Assembly: GCA_961205875.1 (NCBI GenBank)
Contig: OY540809.1
Span: 12,102,267-12,166,266, forward strand
Direction: 5' to 3'
Origin: Sialis fuliginosa
Lineage: Eukaryota; Arthropoda; Insecta; Megaloptera; Sialidae
Length of the DNA: 64,000 nt
How positions within the stretch are numbered: position 1 is the stretch's first letter; each line of letters opens with the position of its first letter. A program made the position numbers and the translations under genes. Below, piece after piece: positions 47,101 through 59,040 of the stretch. The notes below the pieces were generated by a model. That model saw only the letters and a list, made by a program, of their open reading frames with translations, was not told the origin of the DNA and ran no database searches.

Positions 47101-47982
47101 TTTTTTCTCCTACTTAAACAAACAAAACTTCATACTAAAAATACATCAAATATATTTTCTTTTCGGTTACAAATTTTCACCATGACATTGATTGTTTGTT
47201 TTTCCTCTGATAATTTAATTGTTCTGAAATCCTCATAAATTATCCACTATTTCACAATTTGACACCCACATTATGTAAATTTTTCGTCTATATATCAACG
47301 TTTTGTTATAGAATGGCCATACATAATTTAAACTTTCAACATTGTTTTTATGCAAATGTCGACCAAGCGACGCGGACACTGAGATTTAATCAATATCTAT
47401 TTTATTTTTGTTGTAACAAAAAACACAATTGTACTATGAAATAGAGTAGGTACCTACATCTTTTACAAGTTATTTAAACTGACTACTTTGAGTTCAAGAA
47501 ACACTGCGATGCGACCTTCTGAAACAAAAAGAGAAAATGTGCAATTAGTTCATTAATCTTAATTATTGTTAGTTTTTTTTGTTAATGATGATTTATTGTA
47601 TACCATTTGTTTGTATAATTGTGACGTCCATGATGTCAGATGTGTCGTTACAGATTTTGTTAACTAATTTGTCATTGAATATTCAATTAGATTATTTAAT
47701 AATATTTTTTTAGCAAATGATTGATTTTATTGGTAGTCTTTGTAAATTGATATGTTATTATGATAAATATTATGTTGGTATACATAAATCAGATGATATC
47801 AAATACATGTTATGTATTTGATATGTATGTATAATGTATGTATATATATATTGAAAATGTGATATTGTTATATACGGAATTAATTTTAGATAAATAATGT
47901 ATGCGTTAAAACAGATAATTTCAGTGTCTACAATTTATAACATGAAATAAATAAATAATTATAATACATTTAACTTACAAGA
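47101..47982. other. AT-rich DNA
   Basis: No element ends and no recognised gene; simple tatgta repeats near 47820-47850. Confidence 0.4.
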
Positions 47983-47984
47983 TA

Positions 47985-48539
47985 AGGTACTGGCACCAAT
48001 CTCGGATATAACCCCATTAATGACTATTTTTTAATTAAATGTATTGAATTAGATTATTTTTTTACTAGCATTTCTAAATATTGATCTATATACATTTAAC
48101 TGTCTTACAGCGTAATTTGATGACAATCGACCAATAGGTGTCAAAATGGTGGACATTTAAACTAATTATTAGTATAATTTATTTATTAATTATTATATTA
48201 TCATAGAAACTGTTTTACATTGTTTCTTTGACGATTCTTTCTTTTATATCTTTTGTGTCGTAGTACTTATCATTTTGTAATCATTAGCAAGTGTCCATCA
48301 CTGCGTGCTCATTACTGGTTTTACTTTATCCATTACTGGAGAAAAAACATAAACAAAATAAAAGGCTTTAATATAAAAAAACAAACTATATTTGCGGACT
48401 TTGGTAATTAAAGTTATTAAATAAAGTGTTACTTGTTTTATTAGTAACATGAGTTCTTGAGAATTACAAAAAAGAAGCCCGTAAATAACAAAAACAGTAA
48501 ACTTTACTTTTATATCGGCCATAACTGGTGCCAGTACCT
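47985..48539. mobile_element. TA-flanked MITE H, copy 2 (555 bp)
   Basis: AGGTACTGGCACCAATCTCGG and, inverted at the right, AGGTACTGGCACCAGTTATGG. TA outside (47983-47984, 48540-48541). It is a longer sibling of 23042-23396, with about 200 bp more in the centre. Confidence 0.88.
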
Positions 48540-48811
48540 TATTATTACTAACAGCCACTGTGCCATAAAAATTTCCAAATAAAAACACTGCAATTCAACG
48601 CGAATTGAAATCTCTATACGCATTCTCTTCGTTTGACAGAAACCCAAAAACTATTTATTTTTGCCGCACGGTGGCGCTAGGAGTATTACTATGCTATTAT
48701 ACGATGCTAGGTGAAATAAACAAACAGCGAGAGGGGAAATAATGTGGGTATGTTAACTTTATATTTCCTGCCTTAGTACTTTTCGAATGGTATAAGTTTC
48801 ATTCACCTCCA

Positions 48812-48842
48812 TCCTTAATATATATATAAAGCTCAACGTCTC

Positions 48843-48884
<42 letters not shown>

Positions 48885-49713
48885 CGTTAGTTACCTTATC
48901 ACTCGAGAACCACTTATCCGATTTACGAGTTTTTTTTTTTAATTCATAGGTACGTTCTCTGGCCAGGTTATAGGCTATATTTTTTTACGTTAGGTAACAT
49001 AACAACAAAGCAGTGACGATAATAGTAAATCAAGTCGGAAAAAATTTTGCCGTCGGCGCGCTGTTTTGTAATACGCTGCCTAAACCGTTCAATATAGAAC
49101 AAAATAATGTATTAAAGAATTGTGTAGAATCAAAAGTTCTACAATTAAGTCAGCGACACGATATGTCTAACTTTTATATTTAAGCCACAATGACTGCTTT
49201 TATGTTACAAAGAAAACATAAAATATTTGGGTTTTGTTTACATGGACTTATGACCTGCAAAACATTAATCCATATCGAAATAAATGATTTCATCGTCATA
49301 AGTACTTAATGTAGATATAGTTTGCCATTTACAGCATCCAATTTGGACGTATAGTTTAGAAAATATCTTAAAATATATTTATAAAGATAATATCTTAAAT
49401 GTATGGTGTCGTGCCGCATCGAAGCGAGTACATCAGACTGGATTCGCGTACGCTCGGTAGATATTCGGAGTCCCTCGGCTGATCGTTTGTGTTTATTTTG
49501 TTTTCAATAATTAACATTTAAATTTAAACAGAACACAAATTATTTGTACTTTTTTCTTCTGATTCGTTTTTGTTAGGTAATTTAGGTATTGATAAATTAT
49601 TATTACAATAATAACTAATCGTGTTTGTACTTAATTAATTAAACTATATTTTTCAAAAATCCTAAACAATAATTCCGTAGTCTACGCGAGCGAAGCCGCG
49701 TGGGCCCAGCTAG
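48812..49713 (+). mobile_element. Helitron, 902 bp, complete ends
   Basis: It starts TCCTTAATATATATATAAAG and ends with the hairpin 'cgcgagcgaagccgcg' followed by TGGGCCCAGCTAG. It lies between A (48811) and T (49714), the Helitron A/T target. It carries a (CTGT)n microsatellite (48843-48884) and the phrase 'ggttataggctat'. A GC-richer block (49405-49500, 'gcatcgaagcgagtac', 'gtacgctcggtagatattcg') in the middle may be a captured host fragment. No Rep/helicase. Confidence 0.9.
48843..48884 (+). repeat. (CTGT)n microsatellite
   Basis: About nine uninterrupted CTGT units just inside the Helitron 5' end, the usual position of such tracts in this element type. Confidence 0.95.
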
Positions 49714-50249
49714 TTTATAATAAATACGAAAAAAAACGTACGACAATTTTAGTATATTTAGTATATTTTTAACTGTATGAGGTATATTTTTTTTTTTTAA
49801 AGTAATTTCCTATATAAATCATCTAGTTCGAAAATACAATATAATATATATCTGACAGTTTATTATGATCAATGTTAAAATATAAATATTAATTTATATT
49901 CACAAAGCATAATTTATTATTTGTTGCTTGTACATGTTCTATCCGCAGAGATTAAACATGTTTTTCATTTACAAGCTATACTTTAAATACAAACTTTTTT
50001 CGTTCGATATTTTCATGGGTAAATATTTAGTTATATCTTTTGCATTGTAAATAATTTTCTAAAATATGCTATACCTTTCATAATTAGAAAAGTCTAATGA
50101 CCGGTTTAAACCCAATAGACAAAATAGCAACAAAACTTATACATTTTTAAAAATAACGTGTTGTTGTTTTGTCTTTTTGGTTTATTTTTCTAATTTTAAA
50201 GGTTTAAATTTATAAAATTTTGAAATACTAGAATATATTTCAAACTAGA
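49714..50249. other. AT-rich DNA
   Basis: Nothing recognised. Confidence 0.4.
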
Positions 50250-50455
50250 GCATTGAATCCGGTGTTACCCGGGTTAATATCCACAAAATCATAGTGACCT
50301 AAAATATTCAACATGCTCACAACACACGGTTCACCACGATTTTTTTCGACGAAATTTACACAAAATATCCACAAATTATATACCTAAACCTAACCTATCC
50401 ATTAGTGAAAAGCGGAATAAAATCCGTTCAGTAGTTACTGAGAAAATCATGTAAA
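50250..50455 (+). repeat. Dispersed repeat C, copy 4
   Basis: 'gtgttacccgggttaatatc', 'acacaaaatatccacaaatt' and 'cgttcagtagttactgagaa', in the same order as copies 1-3. Confidence 0.6.
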
Positions 50456-50738
50456 ATAAATTAAATTTCCAAACTCCCAGGAAACAACAAGTCCCGTCTT
50501 AGAATTTGTATAAAAATCAAAAAATAAAAATAAATAGGTTAGCAACAATCTTAATCAATTTCGATATTTTACCTTTCATGGAAGTGAAATGTTTCTTTAT
50601 ATTCCAATTTTTAATCAATATAGATATTTGAAATATACAAAAATCATCCAATTGTTCGACAAAATTTGAGAGACGTGATCATAGTAACCTAAATTAATTT
50701 TTTTTAAATATTGAAACGGTAAATTATAGAATTCTGTA
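50456..50738. other. AT-rich DNA
   Basis: Nothing recognised. Confidence 0.35.
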
Positions 50739-50996
50739 TTCCATGGCTAGGTACTATGTTTTTATATACCTCCTAAATGACAGTTGTATGCAGTGACATC
50801 ATGGAAACGAAACAGAACTTGATAAAGATTTTTTTAGTCTTTTGATGTTAAATCTTAGGTTTTCATAAAATATCAATAGCCATGATACTGCACAGAAAAA
50901 TTATCTAACTATTGGTGAAAACTGCATTGAAATCCGTTCTGTAATTCCCGAGTGTATAAGCCTCCTACAAACGAATATTCATTTTTGTATATAGAG
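50739..50996 (+). repeat. Dispersed repeat L, copy 2 (empty site)
   Basis: A copy of 11786-12560 without the insertion: 'aaatgacagttgtatgcagt' is continuous at 50775-50794. It shows the target of the element at 11828-12350. Confidence 0.78.
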
Positions 50997-51603
50997 ATAG
51001 TTGAAAAAATAAATAAATTTATTCTTTCCAAATAAAAATGTTTCTTACAAATACCGATATTACGATTTTGGTCCAGTATTACGTTTATCTATAGATATAT
51101 TGTGGAGTACCTAAAACGTAAATTATATGTATGTATTTACGTTGATATCAATTTAAATTATAGAGCTATAATTCGTATATATGTATGTAGAAGGTATATG
51201 AACATCTAAGAGATATCCTTCACATCAAATTAAATAGAGTTCATTTTAAACGCTTTGATAGCGTATAGAATGACCTCTTCAACCTTATGTTGTTGACCAT
51301 CAGGTGCCTATACATAAATAATTACTTCATCAGCATTTTAATTGCTCCTAGACTTAATTAAGTTTATGTTAAAAATATTCCATATTTCTATCAAAGATTC
51401 AGGCGGATTTTTTTATACATTGCAGAGATGTAAAATTCAGATGGGTTGAAACCGAGATTAAGAAAAAAGGAGTAATAAAATGATAATTTTAAACCCATAA
51501 AATTCTTTTGATTTTTTTTACGTTCTAAAATTTCTTGCGGCTTTAGCCGCGTTAATTTAGTTATCAAGTATTATCCTCGCTTATATATTCGTATTAAGAA
51601 ATC
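50997..51603. other. Unassigned DNA
   Basis: No gene or ends. 'cttgcggctttagccgcg' near 51533 forms a short GC hairpin. Confidence 0.4.
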
Positions 51604-51606
51604 AAT

Positions 51607-52160
51607 GAGTATGTTTACACAGCACTTTTATTCCGGTTTAACTATAACCGATGTAATAAAACCGGGTGTAAAAGTCCGTGTAAACGGCACTTTACACCCA
51701 ACATAACTAATCGGGTTTAGTTATGCTATTCCTCTTGGTCTACAGGAATAGCATAAGTAAACCGGAATAGAGCAGGAATAAAAATACGTGTAAACTGCAT
51801 GGACATAGTTATACCTATTTAGCCAACCTCAAAAAATATAAGTATCTACGGAGTATAGGTATTTCATTATAATGCACTTTGCATTAACATTTGTAAGAGC
51901 GTCGTCAGTTAAAATATGGTTAAAACACCTGAGACGAAGAGATGGAAAACAGAAGAAACGTGATTCATGGGACATAAAAGAGACGAAATATTTTTGAGAT
52001 TTCTTGTTGGTACACCATCGAACTTATACCGTATTTCAAATCGGAATTATAATTCCAGCTGACGTCACTTATTCTCGTATGTGTAAACAGCACCACTTAA
52101 AACGGTTTAACTACATCGGTTATAATAAAACTGGAATAACGGCGCTGTGTAGACGTACTC
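51607..52160. mobile_element. PIF/Harbinger-like TIR element, 554 bp
   Basis: The left end GAGTATGTTTACACAGCAC and right end (inverted) GAGTACGTCTACACAGCGC continue for about 60 bp, including 'tataaccgatgta.ttaaac'. AAT flanks both ends (51604-51606, 52161-52163), a 3-bp duplication that with GAG/GGG-type TIRs suits PIF/Harbinger. 'gtgtaaac' motifs recur inside. No transposase. Confidence 0.75.
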
Positions 52161-52165
52161 AATAA

Positions 52166-52847
52166 TCCATACTAGTATTATAAATGCGAAAATGTGTTAC
52201 ACGAGTAAACCGTTGAACCGTTCTTGATGAAATTTGGCAGAGAGATAGCTTGCATCCTGCTGAGGAAGGACATAGGCTACTTTGTATCTCTAAAATTTAT
52301 TAGATAAAAAAATGGGTAACAAACGGTTATACTTTTTTGGCGTAGAAATCTAGTGTGCAAATACGAAACTAAAAACCTGTTTTATCGTCTATCATCATCT
52401 TAGATTAGGAAAGACTATGGATACATAACAACCAATGCTAGCCCGTATATAAAAGTGTTACCAAAATTTTACGGCGGCCATCTTTTCTTTATTGTCAAAA
52501 TCGCATATTATCCCAGAGGCGTCAGTTGAAAATTTATAATATGCAAATATATTTTAAATTACAATTGAATTTAGTATGTATGAGAGGTGATAGTTCCAAA
52601 TAGACATTTCTCTGTCTATACTCACTGAAATACTTTTAAAGACAATATAAAACATTTATTATTAATTAATTTTATAATTCAAAACAATTGATATTTATTT
52701 TAAAATCTGAATGATACGCCATTGACTCGTGGAGCGATATGGTAACAACGCTAGGTAATGTGTTATTTGTCCTTTATCTTTCCTTGTCTAAGATCATCAT
52801 AAACGAAATATGTATTACCACGTGGACAAAATCACGGGTAACAGCTA
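52166..52847 (+). mobile_element. Helitron-like element, complete ends, with nested MITE
   Basis: TCCATACTAGTATTATAAAT start, 'gatgaaatttggcagagaga', 'aggacataggctactttgta', and 3' end GGGTAACAGCTAG. It is 288 bp without the insertion at 52399-52792 and its duplicated target. No Rep/helicase. Confidence 0.85.
52399..52792. mobile_element. 394-bp MITE with 8-bp duplication
   Basis: The ends CTTAGATTAGGAAAG and CTTTCCTTGTCTAAG are inverted (2 mismatches). The duplication atcatcat is at 52391-52398 and 52793-52800. An 8-bp duplication suits hAT or P-type elements; the terminal bases are not typical of either. No coding frame. Confidence 0.88.
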
Positions 52848-53768
52848 GGATATTATACATTTTTCTTATAACGTGCTTGACCTAATAACTCAAAACGAAA
52901 TTAAATTAGAAAAATATCAAAAATTGTAATATTTCCTTAGTATGGACTTCTCTAACCAGAAAATGACGAAACAGGCCCCTCGATGGGGACACAAGGCCCA
53001 AAGAGGCTGAAAAATAACCTATTTTTAGGGGCGCCGATCCGAAAATATAATGAGCAAAAAAAAGTTATTAAAACATAAAATAAAAGATAAACGGGAGCTG
53101 AAACAAATCCTTGCAGGGGGTGCAGTAACTCCTAGCTACGCCATAAAAAAATTTAAATGTAGATAGGTGTGCGGTGAATTAAATTTATATAGTTTCAATA
53201 TTAAAATAAGTTTAAATAAAATAGGTTAACAAATGAACTCGGTCGATTCCTTGGGTAAAACTAATCCTATAATAAAATCAACTATCGCTTTGGATTCTAT
53301 GTGAAAAATGTCTTATTATTAAACTTGTTTTGTAACAGCTGACCATATCGCATTAAATTCAATATACTTTTTAATACAGTCGCACGAGTAAATAAAGCAA
53401 TTTATATTCTACGCCCTCGGCTCTCAACGATCCTTCGTAAATCGCATTTTGTACATTTTTCTCTTTTTTCAAATATGGGCAAATTTAAATTTATTTGTTT
53501 TTATATGTTGACAATAAGTAATATGTATTTTAGTTCGTATGTTTTTTGCAATGTATGAAACAAATATTGAATATACATATTATAATAATAAGTAAGATCA
53601 GAGACGTGAACCTGAATTTATTTATGGTTCTGATTAATTTTATAAATTACAGGTTAATTTATTTAGATTTAAAATAGGGTGCGAAATGATTATTATCGAT
53701 GATATATGTATTTTTATTGATAATAAAATATTGTAGGTACAGTAAAAAAATTAATTAATAAATGTAAA
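52848..53768. other. Unassigned DNA
   Basis: A phrase near 52930-53110 ('gatggggacacaaggccc', 'ctcctagctacgcc') resembles decayed dispersed repeats. No gene. Confidence 0.4.
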
Positions 53769-54034
53769 TCCATACTAATATTATAAATGCGAAAGTGTAT
53801 TTGTCTGTTTGTTACGTTTTCGCGCCTAAACCGCTGAACCGATCATAATGAAATTTAGCAAATAGATGCATAGATGCATAGATGCATAGATGCATCCTGA
53901 GGAAGGACATAGATTACTTTGTATTTCAAAAAAATTATTGGATACAAAAACAGGTGTGTGACATTTGTACGCGTGAAGGTTGTACTTTTTTGGCGTAACC
54001 TTAATTCCACGCGAAAAAATTACGGGTAACAGCT
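53769..54034 (+). mobile_element. Helitron-like element, 266 bp
   Basis: TCCATACTAATATTATAAAT, 'taaaccgctgaaccgatc', a small gatgcata tandem (53874-53900), 'aggacatagattactttgta' and GGGTAACAGCTTA (CTAG altered). Sibling of the copies at 2978, 25799/32647 and 52166. Confidence 0.82.
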
Positions 54035-54249
54035 TATTTTATTTTATTATAATCCTTAATTCAAATAAAATGGCCAAGTGCGTGTTGGGCATGCACATGA
54101 TAGGGTTTGTAGTCATTCTCACTACGATTTATAAAAAATAATTAATCAAAAATATTTCATAAACTATTTTTGATATAATGTTCGTTATAATTTTCATTGA
54201 ACGTATTACATTCTGAAATTTTCTCAGATTTTTTTTCTCTTAACAAAAG

Positions 54250-54482
54250 ATCATTTGACATTTTTTGTTGACCTATCTAAAGACTCTCCACTCAATGAGA
54301 TAAGTGAAAAAAAAACTTTGAATTTACTTTTCAGTCTATTGGAAGGGGGTCAAAAAAATATCTTCATTTCTATTTTTGGGTTATCAATCTTCGTCCGTAT
54401 ACCAAATTTCATCTTAGTCGGTATAAAATTTATATAGACGGACGGACGGACAGAATGAAACTGTTTTCTACGGAACCCTAAA
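54250..54482 (+). repeat. Dispersed (GACG)n repeat, copy 1
   Basis: 'ccaaatttcatcttagtcgg', 'gacggacggacggac', then 'ctacggaaccctaaaaac'. This order is a widespread insect short repeat. An inverted copy is at 56278-56405 and a partial one at 60644-60712. Confidence 0.6.
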
Positions 54483-54654
54483 AACGGAAAATTCCCAGCA
54501 ACCTATTAAACATAATCAAATAAATAAAAAAACTATTAAAAAAAATAGTTAAAAATATACTGCTTTTTGTAATTTAAATATTCCTCTAATTAAGTTAATT
54601 CTTAACTGTAACTACAAATGACTTTTTCAGTTACAAAAACTGAGACGTGTGCAG

Positions 54655-55615
54655 TAGGGTGGAGTGAAAAAAATATTTTTTGGAATCTTCGAAACGCTAT
54701 ATACGGAAAATGTGGATTTGTATATCCTTAAAACACCTTATGAAGGAATTTGTAATTGGATATCATCCTGAGGTTCCTAAATGATTTTCTTTATTAGAAA
54801 AAAACATAAATTTTTGGGCTTTATATCTCGGTAACGGGGTAAGATATTTGAAAGCGCAATAGTTTAAATTAAAGAGACATTTAGTACCTTTAAAATGATA
54901 TATAACTGTCAAACATTTATTATTATAGTTAATCGTTTGAAAAATGCTCTCAAAAAAAGATTATTTTTATAAAAAAAAAAAAAAAATAAACATCATTTAA
55001 AAAAAAAATGATTAACTATAAAAAAAATTACAGTTACATATTATTTTAAAGACATTGGATTGCTCTTTAATTTAAATTATTGCGCATTCAAATATCTTTC
55101 CCCATTACCGAGATATTATACTCTAAATTCTAATAATTTTATGAAATTAAGGTGTTATATCTCGGTAATGGGGAAAGATATGTGAATGCGCAATAAATTT
55201 AATTAAAGAGCAATCCAGTGTCTTTAAAATAATATGTAACTGTAATTTTTTTTTATAGTTTATCATATTTTTTTTAAATGATGTTTATTTTTTGGTTTTT
55301 TTATAAAAATAATCTTTTTTTGAGAGCAATTTTCAAACGGTTAACTATAATAAATGTTTGACAGTTATATATCATTTTAAAGGTACTAAATGTCTCTTTA
55401 ATTTAAACTATTGCGCATTCAATTATCTTACCCCGTTACCGAGATATAAAGCCCAAAAATTTATGTTTTTTTCTAATAAAGAAAATCATTTAGGAACCTC
55501 AGGATGATATCCAATTACAAATTCCTTCATAAGGTGTTTTAAGGATATACAAATGCACATTTTCCGCATATAGCGTTTTGAAGATTCCAAAAAAATATTT
55601 TTTCGCTCCACCCTA
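54655..55615. mobile_element. Fold-back hAT-like element, 961 bp
   Basis: It is a near-perfect palindrome: arms of about 470 bp from TAGGGTGGAGTGAAAA inward ('cttatgaaggaatttgtaat', 'tatatctcggtaacggggta') around a very short AT-rich centre. The 8-bp duplication gtgtgcag flanks it (54647-54654, 55616-55623), which rules out a simple TA target. TAG ends with 8 bp suit hAT. No coding. Confidence 0.9.
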
Positions 55616-55623
55616 GTGTGCAG

Positions 55624-57233
55624 TCCTAGCATCTACTATAATATTTCATTAATTTTACAGTAAACAATACTTATAAAATACACCATTGTGTTTGTGTATC
55701 ATAAATATCAAAGTTTCGCCTCGTGTACATCGTACTGGCCATATTTCTCGGATTTATTCCGGTAGTTGTTGACTGAAATACACAACCCCGTACGCACATT
55801 CTTTTATAGACACCTAACACAATTTCATAACAGCGGTCAAGTCGCTAGTGGCAACCGTAAATTTTATTACAGCGACCAAAATATTTCATTGTAATATTGT
55901 GTGTATTCTCTACACAAAGTAATGTGGTGAATAGTTGAATACAAAGGTACATTCTGTAATAATTCTGTTTAAAAATATCAAATTACATACATTATTTAGT
56001 AACGGTCAACCTTAAAGTTAATTACTGACCGAATGAATTGTTAAAATGTGAAAAATTTGGATGAAGAGGTTTTAATTTCTCGTTTAATTATGAAATATGA
56101 TCTGTTTTTGTGAGTAAATTACGCTGGAAAATATTTTAAATTTATTCCTTGACCCTTATTATGTATTCTCATATTACTATATTATATTAAATTTTCATAT
56201 TTTTCGTAAGGATGATTTTGGAAATTTTCAATGCCTCCCTTTTTTATAAGGTTTCGTAAGTACTATGCGACCCTCCTCCTCCTTTTTAGGGTTCCGTAAA
56301 AAACTTTGAACCTTTCTAGTTTTGCTCTATCCGTCCATCCGACCGTCTATATAAATTTTATACCGATTAAGATGAAATTTGGTATACGGACGTAGATTGA
56401 TAACCCAAAAACAGAAATAATAAGAAATGTTTTCACTTAATCCATTCCATTACCCCCCCCCCCCCCCTACAAATAAAATAACCTAACGAAAACTAACCAA
56501 CCTAACTAAGGACAGTTTAACTTGTATTTTATTAGAACATCAACGTACGATTTCTAAATAAAAAAATATATTATAGAAATTAATGAACAAAAAGTATTTT
56601 CTTAACTCTAGTTTATATTAACTATTGCTAAAACACAGAAAATACTCTTCAATACTGTTTACAATTGCTTTAATAGTTTATTAAGTGTTAGAATAGTTTA
56701 TTTAATGCTCTTCGCTATTTCTCATTTCATTTAAAATAGTGCGCGTTTAATTTATTCCCATTAATATAATAAGTTATAATAAATTTTGAAGCCATTTAAT
56801 TTATTTTCACAAACTCTGCTTGACCATAAAACAGAAGCCAGTCTACTAAAAAAGAATAGCAGTTTTATAAAAAAACAATGTCTGGATTTATGTTGATAAA
56901 TGAGCGAAATTTAATTCAAAAACAACCGGTTTATATATTTTTAGTTTATTTTATGATTCTCTATAAAAACCACTTACACACAACAATAATATAAAAGATA
57001 TAAGCATACCGGCCTTATATTTATATTTTACATTGGCATAATAGAAAGATTTAAACAAAATTTATTTTGACATTTCAATTATTTTTAAGATGGTAAATAA
57101 CTTTTTATTTAAGTAAAAATAAAATGTTCAAAATTGCAAGAATGTGGAACCTCTAAAAGGAATGTCTTCAAAATCAACGTAAACTATATAGATACTTAGA
57201 TCTAAAAAAATAAATAAAAAAATAAAAATTGAC
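55624..57233. other. AT-rich DNA with one short repeat
   Basis: 56278-56405 is the inverted (GACG)n repeat ('agggttccgtaaaaaac', 'gaccgtctatataaatttta', 'gatgaaatttggtatacgga'). A C16 run lies at about 56453. The rest is unrecognised. Confidence 0.45.
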
Positions 57234-57235
57234 TA

Positions 57236-57396
57236 CGTTAAAATATTTTACTAAAAAGTTATAAATATGTCTTCAAAAGAAATAAGTTTCACAGAAAAGA
57301 CGTCATTTATATGAAATTTGTTTTAGAGTGCGACTATACTATTTCTGTGAAACTTCTTCTCTTTGAAGACAACATGTGTATAAACTTTTTTTAACG
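57236..57396. mobile_element. 161-bp palindromic MITE
   Basis: CGTTAAAATATTT and 'gtttcacagaaa' at the left are mirrored by 'tttctgtgaaac' and TTTTTTTAACG at the right, with 'tgtcttcaaa' and 'tttgaagaca' also paired. TA flanks (57234-57235, 57397-57398). Confidence 0.78.
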
Positions 57397-57829
57397 TAGT
57401 TGGGTTAATTTAATGATATTGTGTCTTAAAAATTAATAGATTATTTTATATAATTTTCTAACAAACATACGAGTCCATTTCAAACATCTTAAAAATTGTT
57501 TTTTAACAGAATTTCTATATTTATTCTTTGTATCAAAGTTTTTCTGTATTATGTATGAACATACAAATTAAAATGGTTTAAATAAGTTAACATTAGATTT
57601 CGTTAGGGATCAAATAGTTAACTACATACATACATACTGTATCAGAACACCTGTAACTGATTAAAATGTACAACATAAGTTTGTATTTAACGAATGAGAT
57701 ACAAGAAAACTGCACAACATAACGATGAAACGACTAGTCGTTTCTTCATTGGCTCCAATTACAGTACGGATGTATTTAATTGTAGAAAGAGAGAACTGTC
57801 TTTCGGAGCTTAAATGAAAAAGGTGTCAA
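57397..57829. other. AT-rich DNA
   Basis: It contains an 18-bp perfect palindrome gaaacgactagtcgtttc (57727-57744); no other feature. Confidence 0.4.
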
Positions 57830-57910
57830 TTGAAAATGATGCGATGATTTTGAAAATCGAAAGCTTGCAATAAAAATTTTCTTCAATAAATTCTTGACGT
57901 TTAGACAATT
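57830..57910 (+). repeat. Retroelement 3'-end repeat N, copy 3
   Basis: 'gcgatgattttgaaaatcga' then AAGCTTGC and 'ttcttgacgtttagacaa'. The hairpin GATTTT-G-AAAATC differs in sequence from copy 1 (GATTC-TGT-GAATC) yet stays paired. Confidence 0.42.
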
Positions 57911-58499
57911 ATTATTATTTATTATTTAGAAACATGACTATAGTATAGACATCAAAAAAATCTTAAAAATACTGAAAAGTATATATAATTATAGGCATGA
58001 TGCCTAATTTTTAAAAACTATTTTATGATGATCTTACGTGTCTCTTATTTCCAAAAAAATGCTTATTTCTGCAGAAAATAAAGGTTTAATCACAAAAATT
58101 TACTCTTTTAAAACTAATTTTGAGTTTGACGCCAAAACGCTGGCAGGTGTCATGGCGCATTTTTGACAACACGCCTATGTAAACACTCCTTGTCAACTAT
58201 AATAAATCCATATTTCGTCGCTAATGTTTCTCGGTTTTACTTTTGGTAACACAAAACTGAGCAAATTGATAATTTAAAACCACAAAATAATTTATAAACA
58301 GTGCAAATATTAATGAAACAAAAATGACGTTTACGTAGCCGTGACGTCACCCACTCTGACTGGTGTTTTATCAAACATGGCGGATTGCTGTATTTTGTGT
58401 TTTTATTTTAACAAAAATCATATTAATCTCGCTTTTAATATAAAAATAAATACATTTTTCATGCCTATTATATTTAACGGTTGTATTTTATTTTTTAAA
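57911..58499. other. Unassigned DNA
   Basis: GC-richer phrases at 58130-58180 ('gccaaaacgctggcaggtgt') and 58335-58385 ('cgtgacgtcacccactctg', 'acatggcggatt') have coding-like texture but no clear frame. Nothing is recognised. Confidence 0.3.
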
Positions 58500-58650
58500 G
58501 TTTTTTATTTTTGCATTTTGAGTGGCATATCTTCAAAGTCCATGGTCAGAGTCTAATAAAATTTGTATGGTATCACTTCGGAAGTATACACTTTGAAACA
58601 AACAACAAAAAAACGTCGAAATCGGTGCATATTTGTCAAAGTTATGCCTG
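58500..58650 (+). repeat. Dispersed repeat J, copy 2
   Basis: It shares 'gagtggc.tatcttc', 'ataaaattt', 'atcggtgcata' and 'gttatgcc' with 20530-20690. Confidence 0.5.
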
Positions 58651-58654
58651 TACA

Positions 58655-58849
58655 TTAGGGTGTTTTTTTTATTTTTATTATTTCGGTCCCGCAGGCCTAT
58701 GTTTTAGCTTTGAATCAAAAGTTAATTGTCCCAAAATTTCAGACTCATAGATCAAACCTGTGGACGGCTCAAACTGATTGTGAGTCTTTTTCCTATTTGA
58801 TTAACATGGGAAAAATTACTTTTTTACTTATGCGTGAATATCTCGTCAC
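58655..58849 (+). mobile_element. Element I, single arm
   Basis: 'ttagggtgttttttttattt', 'cctatgttttagctttgaat', 'cccaaaatttcagactcata', 'gcgtgaatatctcgt'. It matches one arm of 24634-25086. It ends where the next repeat starts. Confidence 0.62.
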
Positions 58850-59040
58850 ACATTGCAGTAAACATCTTCAGGGCTCTTCTAAACACTCTAAGTAATTTTA
58901 GAAGAGTTCTGAAGATGTCCACTGCAATGTGTGATGAAACGTTGGCCGATAACACCACTAAATCGACGTGGCTTTCACCGGAAAGTCAAGATCCATACTA
59001 AGATCACCGCGGAAGCCTTAAAACTTGTAAAATATCTGTT
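58850..59040 (+). repeat. Retroelement 3'-end repeat with CTGAAGA...GAAACG core
   Basis: 'ttctgaagatgtccactgca', 'atgtgtgatgaaacgttggc', then 'cgacgtggctttcaccggaa' and 'ccgcggaagcctt'. CUGANGA followed by a potential stem and GAAAC again follows the hammerhead order; the stem is imperfect here. The block contrasts in G+C with its surroundings. Possibly a Penelope-like or other retroelement tail. Confidence 0.4.

Noticed and set aside
54655-55615. TA-target (mariner) reading of the fold-back element
   Set aside because: A perfect 8-bp repeat gtgtgcag lies just outside TAGGG...CCCTA, so the 8-bp reading explains more.
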